Shown: positions 23,211 through 31,302 of the stretch, one piece after another
Position numbering within the stretch: position 1 is the stretch's first letter
How the letters are laid out: the number at the start of each line of letters is the position of its first letter
NCBI GenBank assembly: GCA_037176905.1
Contig: JBBBWG010001537.1
Span: 1 to 31,302 of the forward strand
DNA length: 31,302 bases
Source: Azolla pinnata
Lineage: Eukaryota; Streptophyta; Polypodiopsida; Salviniales; Salviniaceae
Reading direction: 5' to 3'
Notes under the pieces: model-generated
The model's input: only the letters and a program-made list of their open reading frames with translations
Databases searched by the model: none
What the model was told of the DNA's origin: nothing
Translations under genes and position numbers: made by a program

Positions 23211-23340
23211 TATCTATATCTGTTCTTACAATATCGCATCAGTACATGGATTTGTGACAGCTCACACAAGATCAAATCAATACGGGGATTTGTAAATGCT
23301 CATACAGGGTCGCATCAATGTATGTATCAGTTTCTGCTCA
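23211..23340. repeat. Degenerate 38-bp minisatellite
   Basis: Three 38-base units begin at 23211, 23249 and 23287, with a partial fourth at 23325. Shared landmarks are TTTGT/TCTAT at the start, GCTCA or TTCTTACA in the middle and TCGCATCAATAC/GTA at the end. More decayed copies with TATTTGTAT and GCATCAATA extend back to about 22950. Confidence 0.8.
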
Positions 23341-23864
23341 GTTATTCTACAAAGAATTGAAATATAAATAATATTAATCTGGATTTGTTTAAAAAGGGAA
23401 AACTACTGCAAAAACGAGCAACAAATTTATTACTTGCATTTTTAAGCTTGATAAAAATAAAAACTACAGATGAATACCCAAATTTATCTCTCGCTAAAAA
23501 ATAATGCCTAATCAATCGGACTAACACCGAAGTAATCAGATTACGGAATCGCTACCTTTGGAACCAACAAGCATACAGCAGCAGTAGGGCAGCAGAAAGC
23601 GATTCGCAAGAACAAACGGAGGAAGATCATGGAATCGAGGAGCAGGAGTTAATTAATCCCGATCTTTAGCGAACCAAAAGCAGGCGCGAACCCGGAGATT
23701 TTTTTTTTCAGCAACAGGCGTTCAGATGCAATGAGCAGATCACTCTGGAATCTTTCTGGAATCTTTTGTTTTCGAATGATTCTCCCCGTTTTTCTTATTG
23801 TTCAATTCCGACGTTTATTCCTGTTATTTACAAAAATGGGGCCTTTCCGCTCTTTGTATTGAAA

Positions 23865-23874
23865 TTTAGGGTTT
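23865..23874. promoter_or_regulatory. Telo-box upstream of the SR45a-like gene
   Basis: TTTAGGGTTT lies about 100 bases before the start codon, just ahead of the TCTTCG-rich leader. This position relative to the start is typical of telo-boxes in plant promoters; use here is inferred. Confidence 0.45.
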
Positions 23875-23888
23875 CCTCTTCGTGCTCT

Positions 23889-23934
23889 CTGCGTCTTCGT
23901 CTGCTCCGCTCCTGCGTCTTCGTCTGCTCCGCTC
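23889..23934. repeat. 23-bp tandem duplication in the SR45a-like leader
   Basis: CTGCGTCTTCGTCTGCTC followed by CGCTC is present twice, at 23889-23911 and 23912-23934, without a mismatch. It lies in the probable 5' UTR. Confidence 0.85.
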
Positions 23935-23972
23935 CGCTCTGCGAATCGATTCCTGCAGCTCTGCATTTCGCC

Positions 23973-26921
23973 ATGGTAAATCCCGGTCGCCTCCTCCTTC
24001 TCCCTTCGTCTGTGTCGTCCCGACACGCAGCATCCTCAGCATCTTAACGTCTTCGTGTCTTTTGTTTCGGTTCTTTCTTTCTTTCTTTCTCAGGGCGTTT
24101 CTCCAAGGCGTAGCAGGTATGTCGCGGCGCACTACTCCCTTTGTTTGTCTACCCCCTCTCCCCTCCGGCGATCTGTGTACGTCCGCTTGCTTTCTCTTTT
24201 CTGTAGCTCTTTCTCGTGTTGTCTGTATCCAGGTATTCGGATTCTCCTTCACCTAGAAGAAGGGCTTCCAGGTCGAGGAGCCCTGCTAGAAGGTACTCAA
24301 GGAGCCCCGAGAGGAAGTAAGTCCATCTCTGCAAGTTTTCCTTTCATCTGTCTCCAAGACTTCAAAGTCGTACTTGTTTCATGTACGTCGCTTCTTTACG
24401 CCTAAAATTATCGAGTGATGGGTATTGCATATAGATGCAACGGTGGCAATTTTTTTTTTCTACTTGTGATCCGTATTTGAGATTCCAGTACTGTTATCAT
24501 GGTTGGTTATTTCAGCAGCGATGAGTTTGTGTCGTGTCGTGCTACGATTATGTTCTGAAACAATGCATTTGACGTCTCTGTTGTAAGTTTATGCATATGC
24601 TCTAACAAAAGTGCTTTGACGGCCAGAGTGCCTAATGATCATCTTTAATCGTGAAACACAGCGTTTGTGGTTTTTGAACTGTGAGCATGATATTCTGGCA
24701 AATCAACTTTGGGTATTGCAGAATCCATTTACTCTAATCCATTTACTCTATGCATTGTTTGCAATCACGCACTGGAGATTATAGGCAGTTTGTTTACTCC
24801 CTCTAAAGGTTTATCGTTGGTTTGTGTTTTGATCTTTATTACGTCATAATGAGATGCATTTGACATGTATTTTGCCGTATCATGTGTATACCTGCTAATT
24901 TTTCTTTCCCATTTTTCAAAACAGATGCAATTTTAACACTCGCACCTTGCACATAGGTGTTTTAAAGACACCACAGATGATTTTCTCTATCTGGAAGATT
25001 AGATGTCATCAAACATCTATGCATTAGGCTGGATTTATGGAGAATCTCCATATTTTTTGTTTTAGACTCTAGTAATAGAACAAAGGAAGGGGGAAAGAGC
25101 GTGAGCGTCATGATCAAGTACTTCGTACCCTTGAAATCGATGGTTTGACATATTGTAGAAAACGAGAATAACGGTGAGAGGAATATATGTGTGTGTTGTG
25201 AGTGCTGAAATGGAATCAGTGTGCAAGTCCTGCAATGGAAAGTAGTTACAAAGTGTGTAAGTACTGCTATTGTTCTGACATATTTTCGAACTGATCTTTT
25301 TAAATCCATGGTTAAGAAAATAGTACATATGTTTTCACGATACCTTGAATTTTAGTATGAAATTCTTTATGTTCCTGCAGGTATTTTGATTAATAACAGT
25401 GTTCAATGTTTTAACAAAGTAGGCAAAACGGAAGCAAAGATGATGTTGCTAACCCTGGGAACAATCTATACGTAACGGGACTTTCGACCCGTGTAGGTGA
25501 AAAAGATTTAGAAGAACATTTTTCCCGTGAAGGAAAGGTAGCAATTGAATTCTGACAAATGTGCAACAATGTCTTGGGACAATAGAGACAGCTGAATATA
25601 TATATCTAAACCTTCTCTAAATCCTCTTTCCAGGTCTTGGAGTGTAGATTGGTGGTTGATCCTCGCTCCCATGAATCTAGAGGTTTTGCTTTTGTAACGA
25701 TGGAAACACTCGAGGATGCAGATCGGTGCATTAAGTATTTAAACCGGTCTACATTGGAAGGCCGTATCATAACGGTGGAGAAGGTGAGAATTGTTGTTTT
25801 ACTTGAGAAAAAGGTGGTACCCCTATATGTGTGTCTAGCTCAACAGTATCAGGGCTTTTTTATTTTGCTAATATTTTTTATTTATATTCCTTGGAGCGTA
25901 TATGTCGTTCAGAAATCAAATGCAAGCTATGTCAAAAACATTTAATTTCAACATCGGTGCTCATGAAGAGAGTATCAGGCTAACAAGCAATCATTTTCAT
26001 ACAAATCATTGTCAACGGCAGCATCACCAAATTGAGAATTGTGTAGTGCTAATCTGTCCAACTTTTGGTGTAAATCCAAGCAATGCCCAAAACATTTAAT
26101 ATCAAGGTCGTGCTCATGAAGAGAAAGCAGCCTAAGCAAGCTCTTGTTTTCATACGAATACTTTACTCAACAACAGCATCACCAATCTGACAATCGTGTA
26201 ATGCTCTAAAGTCTGGCCCCTCAACTTTTGCTCAATAATTATGCAACAAGAATGTCCATCTCAATCCCTTCTTAACAGTGCTTTATCTCAAGATGGAGTT
26301 GCCTGACTCGAAGATTTGAATGGTTAGTAAGGTTGATACAGATCATTAGACGGATACTAAGTTACTCAAGTTGAAGTTATGGTTATTGTCTCCTAGGTTT
26401 GATATCTGTTTTTTATTCTTCAAGGTTAAGGGTTGTCAGTGTATGAGATTAATTAGTATCGAGTTTGAGTTTGTAGTCCTATAAGGTAATTTTATGAAGC
26501 CTTTTGCCTGTGCTTTTAGTATTACTTAACTAGTGAGATGTTGCAGGCTAAGCGAACAAGGGCAAGGACACCTACGCCTGGTGCATATCTTGGTGTTCGA
26601 GGTCTGTGACTATCTTGCTTCAAAGTTTTTCTGCCTTTCAATATTTTTGAACTTTTAGTGATGAAACCTAATGCCCATCTTTATCAACATGCATCTGCAG
26701 CTGCATTAAGGAGTAGCTCAAGAAGCTATGGTCGAGATTATCGTGGTAGAGATTATGAAAGGGATAGCCACAGGTCTAGGCATTCTCCTCGATACTCTCC
26801 TTACCGTGGCAGTCGGGAACGTGATTGGGAACGAGAAAGAGATCGGTCACCTCGATACTCTCATCGGAGCTATGGAAGAGACAGGTCTCGATCTCCACAG
26901 TATTCACCATATCGACGTTGA
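23973..26921 (+). CDS. SR45a: SR45a-type serine/arginine-rich splicing factor
   Basis: Seven exons: 23973-23975, 24094-24116, 24233-24316, 25423-25537, 25634-25783, 26547-26601, 26701-26921. They join in phase to give 216 aa. The protein has a short N-terminal RS segment (GVSPRRSRYSDSPSPRRR), one RRM (about residues 50-125; RNP2-like LYVTGL, RNP1-like RGFAFVTM), the linker RARTPTPGAYLGVRG, and a C-terminal RS/RD/RY-rich tail ending SPQYSPYRR. This order matches plant SR45a, a transformer-2-like nuclear factor that bridges U1-70K and U2AF and changes with stress (known for the family). The tail is shorter than in Arabidopsis. The first exon codes only the Met: ATG is directly followed by the donor GTAAAT. 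The frame stays open upstream to 23766, but that peptide shows no RS character. Introns 3 (1.1 kb) and 5 (0.76 kb) are long, and intron 3 holds a stronger acceptor whose use would add a stop (see findings). Confidence 0.93.
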
Positions 26922-28627
26922 TAGTATCATAGTATGTGACAGATTATAAAACGCTGTGAAACAAATCGATTCCTCATTATATGAAGCTGGTTGGGACCAC
27001 TTCTACATGCTTCAAACTGACCAACAGTAGCCTGAGTTCTGTTTTTAATTGCTTTCAAATGCTGTAGTTGAGGCCTGTCTGTAAATTTTGTTGCCAGATT
27101 TATTACTTTCCCATTTGTATTGACAGGTTTTTGTGTTTTAATTATTAGATTATATAGTTTTGGTGTTTTCCAGCTCAAGAGGTCCTTCAAAATGTAGTAC
27201 CGTATGTAATTAGTTACATAATCAGTTTGATGTAATTTGGCTGCATTTTCCACTTGCATTCTCTTTCCTAGAATGGTTGAATTGTCTACCAGCATCTCAG
27301 TATAGGTGATTTAGTTCCCATTTTAAGATGGATGTAGTTTCGTGATCTATTTAATCTAGGCCATTGTGAAATTTGGAGAAAACAATCCTCACGCTGACTA
27401 TATGCACTACTGTGTCATAACAAGAAAAAGGCATGGTTTATGAGATTGCAGCAGGTTTTCTTTAAGAATGCTATTTAATGAAGGTTAATTTATTCGAAAA
27501 GAGGTGGTGATCATGTTGCAAACGAATAGAATTGTGGAGAGCAAGTTTGCTCCATATTGGTTAGTATTGATCAAATATTTGGCTGATGCTTAATATCATG
27601 GTGGAATGTCTGTGAATCCAAAACGGGGCTGAAAAGTACAGCTAAAAGATAGATGCTGCAAGTTTTTCATTTGCATAAATTGTTTATCCTCAATATTGAG
27701 GCTCTACTACAGATTCCAATGGTACTGGGTCATCACTCTCTATCAATGCTGTGTAAGGTTGAGATTAGTCTTAAGTATCATTTGGAGAGTGATATTAAGA
27801 GAGTTGAGAGGGCTAGGGTTATGAATTATAAAAGAAGGATGCATCGAGCCCGGTTTCTTTAGCTTATAGCTAAATTATGTGAGGGAAGTTTCCTTCTTTT
27901 GGATTCATGGCCAATGTTGGCGCCTGCAGCAGAGTAGTTTAATGCTATCTGCAAGCATTTCCATCTTTTCCGCGATCGATTCAAACAATTGATGAAAAGG
28001 ATCTCAGAAAAAACAGAAAAGATAGAAAGGCACGCATTGTCGTCAATCATCATCACTCCCAGACAATGCTAATCTGTTTCGCTCATCATACATGTCGGGA
28101 CCCACTAGAAAAGCTTTGATATTCTGATTTTCCACGGTTTCTTTTTAGTCCTCGAATCGTCCATGCCATCGTTCACGAAATGAGCACGCCACACATTTTC
28201 TCTTCAATCTGTGTTGTGAATCATGATTGCGTTCACAGAGTGGGGATCACTCTGGAACAGTTGGACCAACTCCAAGTGTTTTAAAAACCCAATCCGATCG
28301 ATGCATCGATGCAAGCAACCACAGGTATCTGAAATTTGACAATGTATTCGGATTAATGAATGAGAGAAGAGAAGCAAATGAACTCATCTCAAATATGTCT
28401 GGCATCATTATTGCAAAGTAGCCTGTAACAAATGCCATGGCTTGGAATCGGTCAAGATTCAGGAGTGCGATCTTAGGCACCAGTATTTATTTGAAGATTG
28501 TGACGGATACCAGAGATGGATGGATAGATGGATGAAATTGCGAAGCTTTCGAATCTCTGAATCATTTGAGCTGGAAAGCATTACATCGATGGTTTCTTTT
28601 TAACCTTCGCCAATGTTCGGCGGTGGT
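26922..28627. other. Non-coding stretch between SR45a-like and MDR genes
   Basis: AT-rich 1.7 kb between two converging genes, holding the 3' UTR of the SR45a-like gene and downstream sequence. The longest ORFs are under 125 codons, have no domains and look like chance. No RNA gene or element was recognised. Confidence 0.55.
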
Positions 28628-28647
28628 TTAGGGTTTAGGGTTTAGGG
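28627..28647. repeat. Three TTTAGGG telomere-like repeats
   Basis: Three perfect plant-telomere heptamers lie head to tail. On the minus strand they read CCCTAAA and provide the final codons and the stop of the MDR gene. Confidence 0.95.
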
Positions 28648-30916
28648 TATTTTCTTCATCAGTCACCAAGAGGACTTTTCCACCTCGACTCGGTTCCTGC
28701 ATTCGAAGCAAGCACCAAGTTGTTGAGCACCATAAGAAACTCAACAGCATCTGATCATGCCTTTTGTTCATTCATATTACCAGCAAGGCATTTCATGCGA
28801 GAGAGAGAGATGAGAGAATTCTTTACCAGGCTTTTCTTGATCGCCTCCTTGACCTGGTCTAAGTTGAATTTCTCTCCTACCAGTGGCTCGATCACCCGCT
28901 CGCTTAAGATGCTCATGATGTGGCCCATGAACTCTGCCAATTCACTGGCAGAAAGTTGAGACAAATATGTCTTGAGCCAGAACCCGTGGACTTTCACACC
29001 ACAGAAGAGTAGGTCGGTGATTCTGATTTCTGCATTTGCTGAAGAAAGAGCACCATATACAAGCACCGTGCCACCATCCCGAATGGACTCCACAACTTTC
29101 TGTGATCAAAGAATAGAAACTAGAGCTGATTACATCCTATCCTTCATTATAACCGCGATGATACCACGAGAATATCATCCAACAATCTCGGGCAGAAGAA
29201 ACTAGCTACCCTTGAGACAATTTGGCATTAACCAAACATTTTGGAACGCTTTTTTGGGCCTAATGTTCGACAAGATTCAATGATGACCGGTGTGCCTGAT
29301 TCTGTCCCTGAGCTCAACTCAAAATGGGTGGATTCTTGGTCTTCACCTTTGTCAGTTCCCCGCCGACGCAATCGATCGCTCCATATGCCAACTTCCCACC
29401 GGTTATGTCGCTGACCTTCTCGACGAGGTCACCGTGGTTCGAATTGATCACCTCATTTGCCCCCAAGGCTTTCAGCTCTTCGATTTGTTCATCTCGCCGC
29501 ACGATGCTGATGGTCTACATGTGTATATACATACAAACATCCGTATGTCACCAGCGCATGAAAATCCCAATTTTGATACTTCTTAATGAGATATGTAACT
29601 CCTCCAAAACTAGCACTAACTAGCTCAAACACATTGTGAGTACATCCCATTCAAACGCTTCATACTTTGATTCCTTGATGCCTGGCATATTGGATGAACA
29701 TGCGGCCTAAGACCGAGGCTCCAGCCGTTTGGAGAACATACTCTCCTTTTGGGACATCTAATGACCAGAACAGTCCAACGACTGAAAAGGAAGAAAGGAG
29801 ACACATCCCAACAAGTAATCACATGAATTCCGAAACACACAAGAATTATTCCATGCAGACAGAACATGCAGATCTTACGCCCACTACATAGCACTACTAC
29901 ACATACCCATATATGCGTATTTCGATTATGTTTAGATCCACAATACATGTATATGCATGCACAATACAAATGAACATACATCAGCATAGTGAGAAACATA
30001 TACATATAATGCCTAATCTATCTATCTATCTATCAATATATCGAGCTACCAGCTAACTATACCTACCTATCTACCAGCTATCTATATGTACACACACATA
30101 CACACATATGTATATGCCTGCAGAATGCTTGCCCATGTTTGTATCTGAATCGGCTGCATGCTTATACATAAATCGTAGCGAGAAACATATACATATAATG
30201 CATAACCTATCTATCGACCTACCAGCTATGTACCGGCTACCTGTAGCAATACACACATGCACACATATGTATATGCTTGCAGAATGCTAGCTCATGTTTG
30301 TTATTTGAATCGGCTGCATGCTGAGCATCCTATTGATGTATGGATTCCTTCACCTGTCCCAGGATTGACGATGAACTGTGCAGCAACTTCATTGGAGATG
30401 GAGTCTGGTACGGGCAGCACACGCATGGCTGGGATGAGGACGTATTCTTGCCACGTTCCTTGGCCTGTAGATTCCGGTCTTTCGAGGAACAGAACCACGC
30501 GCTGGCCGATGCTCAAGTGGTCCACGTCCTCCCCGATCTAAGCTCCCGTGGCCGCCACCGCAACAGGCGTATCGCGTCGCATGGAAAAGGAAACGGAGCC
30601 TGATGGCAGAGAAAACGGAAGGGAAGGCGTTCCTTCCCCTTTGTGGTGGCCTGTTTCTTTCTTTCCTGTTTTTTACCTTAGCGATGGCGCCCATGCCTTC
30701 GAAGCCCGGCGTGCAGGGGAAGCGGCTGGGCTGCCATCCGAGGTAGCGGCCTTGCAGGGCCATCACGTCCGAGGGGTTGAAGGGACTGCACAGAACGCGA
30801 ACCAGGACCTGGTGGGGGCCCGGCGATGGAGTCGCTCGAGACGCGGAAACCCTGCACGCCTCCCATGGGTGCTCCGGGTTGAAGCCCATCGCCTCCACTG
30901 CGCGGTGCGTCTCCAT
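28628..30916 (-). CDS. Zinc-free medium-chain dehydrogenase/reductase, quinone/enoyl reductase type
   Basis: Exons in transcript order: 30677-30916, 30354-30537, 29666-29781, 29347-29514, 28827-29099, 28628-28696. All phases agree, giving 349 aa, normal for the family. The N-terminal GroES-like fold carries LVRVLCSPFNPSD and FPCTPGFEGMGAIAK. The nucleotide-binding half has VPKGEYVLQTAGASVLGR, TISIVRRDEQ, LGANEVIN, YGAIDCVGG and GGTVLVYGA. The C-terminal part has VKVHGFWLK and GGKVLLVTD. The Cys/His zinc ligands of alcohol dehydrogenases are absent, so it belongs to the NADPH quinone oxidoreductase or 2-enoyl reductase (MECR-like) branch; the substrate cannot be told. No clear targeting peptide precedes the chosen Met at 30916; an upstream Met in the same frame would only add residues from a TCGATCGC repeat. 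The last residues (TLNPKP) and the stop come from telomere-like repeats. Confidence 0.92.
29991..30322. repeat. Tandem duplication inside intron 2 of the MDR gene
   Basis: Copy 1 (29991-30162) and copy 2 (30180-30322) both begin GAGAAACATATACATATAAT, share CTACCAGCTAT and ACACATATGTATATGC, and end GAATCGGCTGCATGCT. Copy 1 is longer because of an ATCT microsatellite. The copies have diverged by point changes and small indels. Confidence 0.88.
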
Positions 30917-30930
30917 CGCTGGCTCCCTGG

Positions 30931-30989
30931 CTCGATCGCTCGATCGCTCGATCCTTCGCTCGATCGCTCGATCGATCAATCGATCGATG
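30931..30989. repeat. CTCGATCG octamer repeat
   Basis: Five or so imperfect copies of CTCGATCG/GATC, largely self-complementary, lie immediately upstream of the MDR start codon, within its probable 5' UTR. Confidence 0.85.
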
Positions 30990-31031
30990 GAGCAGAGGTA
31001 GCTGGAGATGGCAGAAACAGAACACGGTCTT

Positions 31032-31120
31032 CAAGAAGAAGAAGATGAAGAAGATGAAGATGAAGAAGAAGAAGAAGAAGAAGAAGATGATGATGATGAT
31101 AATGAGAAGAAGAAGAAAGA
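31032..31120. repeat. GAA/GAT trinucleotide microsatellite
   Basis: Interrupted AAGAAG, GATGAA and GATGAT units, with a perfect GAA core at about 31063-31087. On the MDR strand this reads as a TTC-rich leader or promoter tract. Confidence 0.9.
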
Positions 31121-31147
31121 TAGAGAAAACTGATTAGTACTAATTAA

Positions 31148-31302
31148 GTGCTAATTACAGCCTTGGTTAAGGTCCTAATTGGCACCGAGGCTCCCGCGGA
31201 AGAAGCACGATTAGCAGCACTAACCGGGTGCTAATCACAGCCTTGATTGAGGTCCTAATTGGCACCGCGGCTCCCGCGAAAGAAGCATGATTAGCAGCAC
31301 TG
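31148..31302. repeat. Start of an 80-bp tandem repeat at the right edge
   Basis: Copy 1 begins at 31148 and copy 2 at 31228, the latter cut by the window end. Both run GTGCTAAT(T/C)ACAGCCTTG, then GGTCCTAATTGGCACCG, GGCTCCCGCG and GATTAGCAGCACT. A decayed copy (TTAGTACTAATTAAG) precedes at about 31133. This may be a satellite array or the end of a repeated element. Confidence 0.85.

Larger units (their letters stand above)
22486..23972. other. Head-to-head intergenic region of two RNA-processing genes
   Basis: About 1.5 kb separates the start codons of the divergent R3H/G-patch and SR45a-like genes. It contains a GAA/GAC microsatellite, short CTGGAATC repeats (about 22670-22740), a degenerate 38-bp minisatellite, a telo-box and a 23-bp duplication. 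Nothing coding was recognised. Confidence 0.6.
30917..31302. other. Upstream flank of the MDR gene
   Basis: This contains the MDR 5' UTR and proximal promoter on the minus strand. It is almost wholly repeats: a GATC-rich octamer tract, a GAA/GAT microsatellite and the beginning of an 80-bp tandem repeat that continues past the right edge. No other gene is seen. Confidence 0.6.

Overview
The window is nuclear DNA from a flowering plant. The evidence is spliced genes with GT-AG introns, plant-type families (class IV HD-ZIP, SEC12-like, SR45a), TTTAGGG-type telomere-like motifs, and CT/GA/TTC microsatellites in leaders. The GC-rich codons and short introns of the HD-ZIP gene lean towards a monocot, but that is an inference. 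No organellar, bacterial or viral segment, CRISPR array, rRNA or convincing tRNA was seen. Coordinates come from hand splicing; where exon phases are given they were checked for consistency.

Layout. (1) 2-115: the last codons of an unrecognised plus-strand gene cut by the left edge. It is followed by a non-coding stretch with a six-copy 44-bp minisatellite. (2) 1595-6758, minus: a ten-exon SEC12-like membrane WD40 protein, which acts at the ER in COPII budding. One of its splice junctions is irregular. (3) 6759-9949: a divergent promoter region, strongly purine- then pyrimidine-rich, with candidate TATA boxes and short upstream ORFs. (4) 9950-14244, plus: an eleven-exon class IV HD-ZIP transcription factor (homeodomain, zipper-loop-zipper, START, HD-SAD) of about 917 residues. 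It carries an Asn-rich tract and an unusual in-frame EYSAG repeat. (5) 14245-18627: non-coding, with AT, GAA and CATA repeats, telo-box motifs, and two exact 11-bp sites of the type bound by HD-ZIP IV proteins.

(6) 18628-22485, minus: a ten-exon R3H/G-patch protein with one GC-AG intron. (7) 22486-23972: an intergenic region shared head-to-head with the next gene, containing a 38-bp minisatellite. (8) 23973-26921, plus: a seven-exon SR45a-type RRM/RS splicing factor whose first exon codes only the initiator Met. (9) 26922-28627: non-coding. (10) 28628-30916, minus: a six-exon zinc-free medium-chain dehydrogenase/reductase whose stop codon lies inside a TTTAGGG repeat. (11) The right end holds microsatellites and the start of an 80-bp tandem repeat.

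The genes do not form one pathway. The clearest link is the divergent pair of RNA-processing proteins at (6) and (8). The HD-ZIP IV gene followed by HD-ZIP IV-type sites is a possible feedback arrangement. I found no wholly new system; the most useful leads are those sites, the telomere-repeat C-terminus, the SEC12-like splice anomaly and the decoy acceptor in the SR45a gene.
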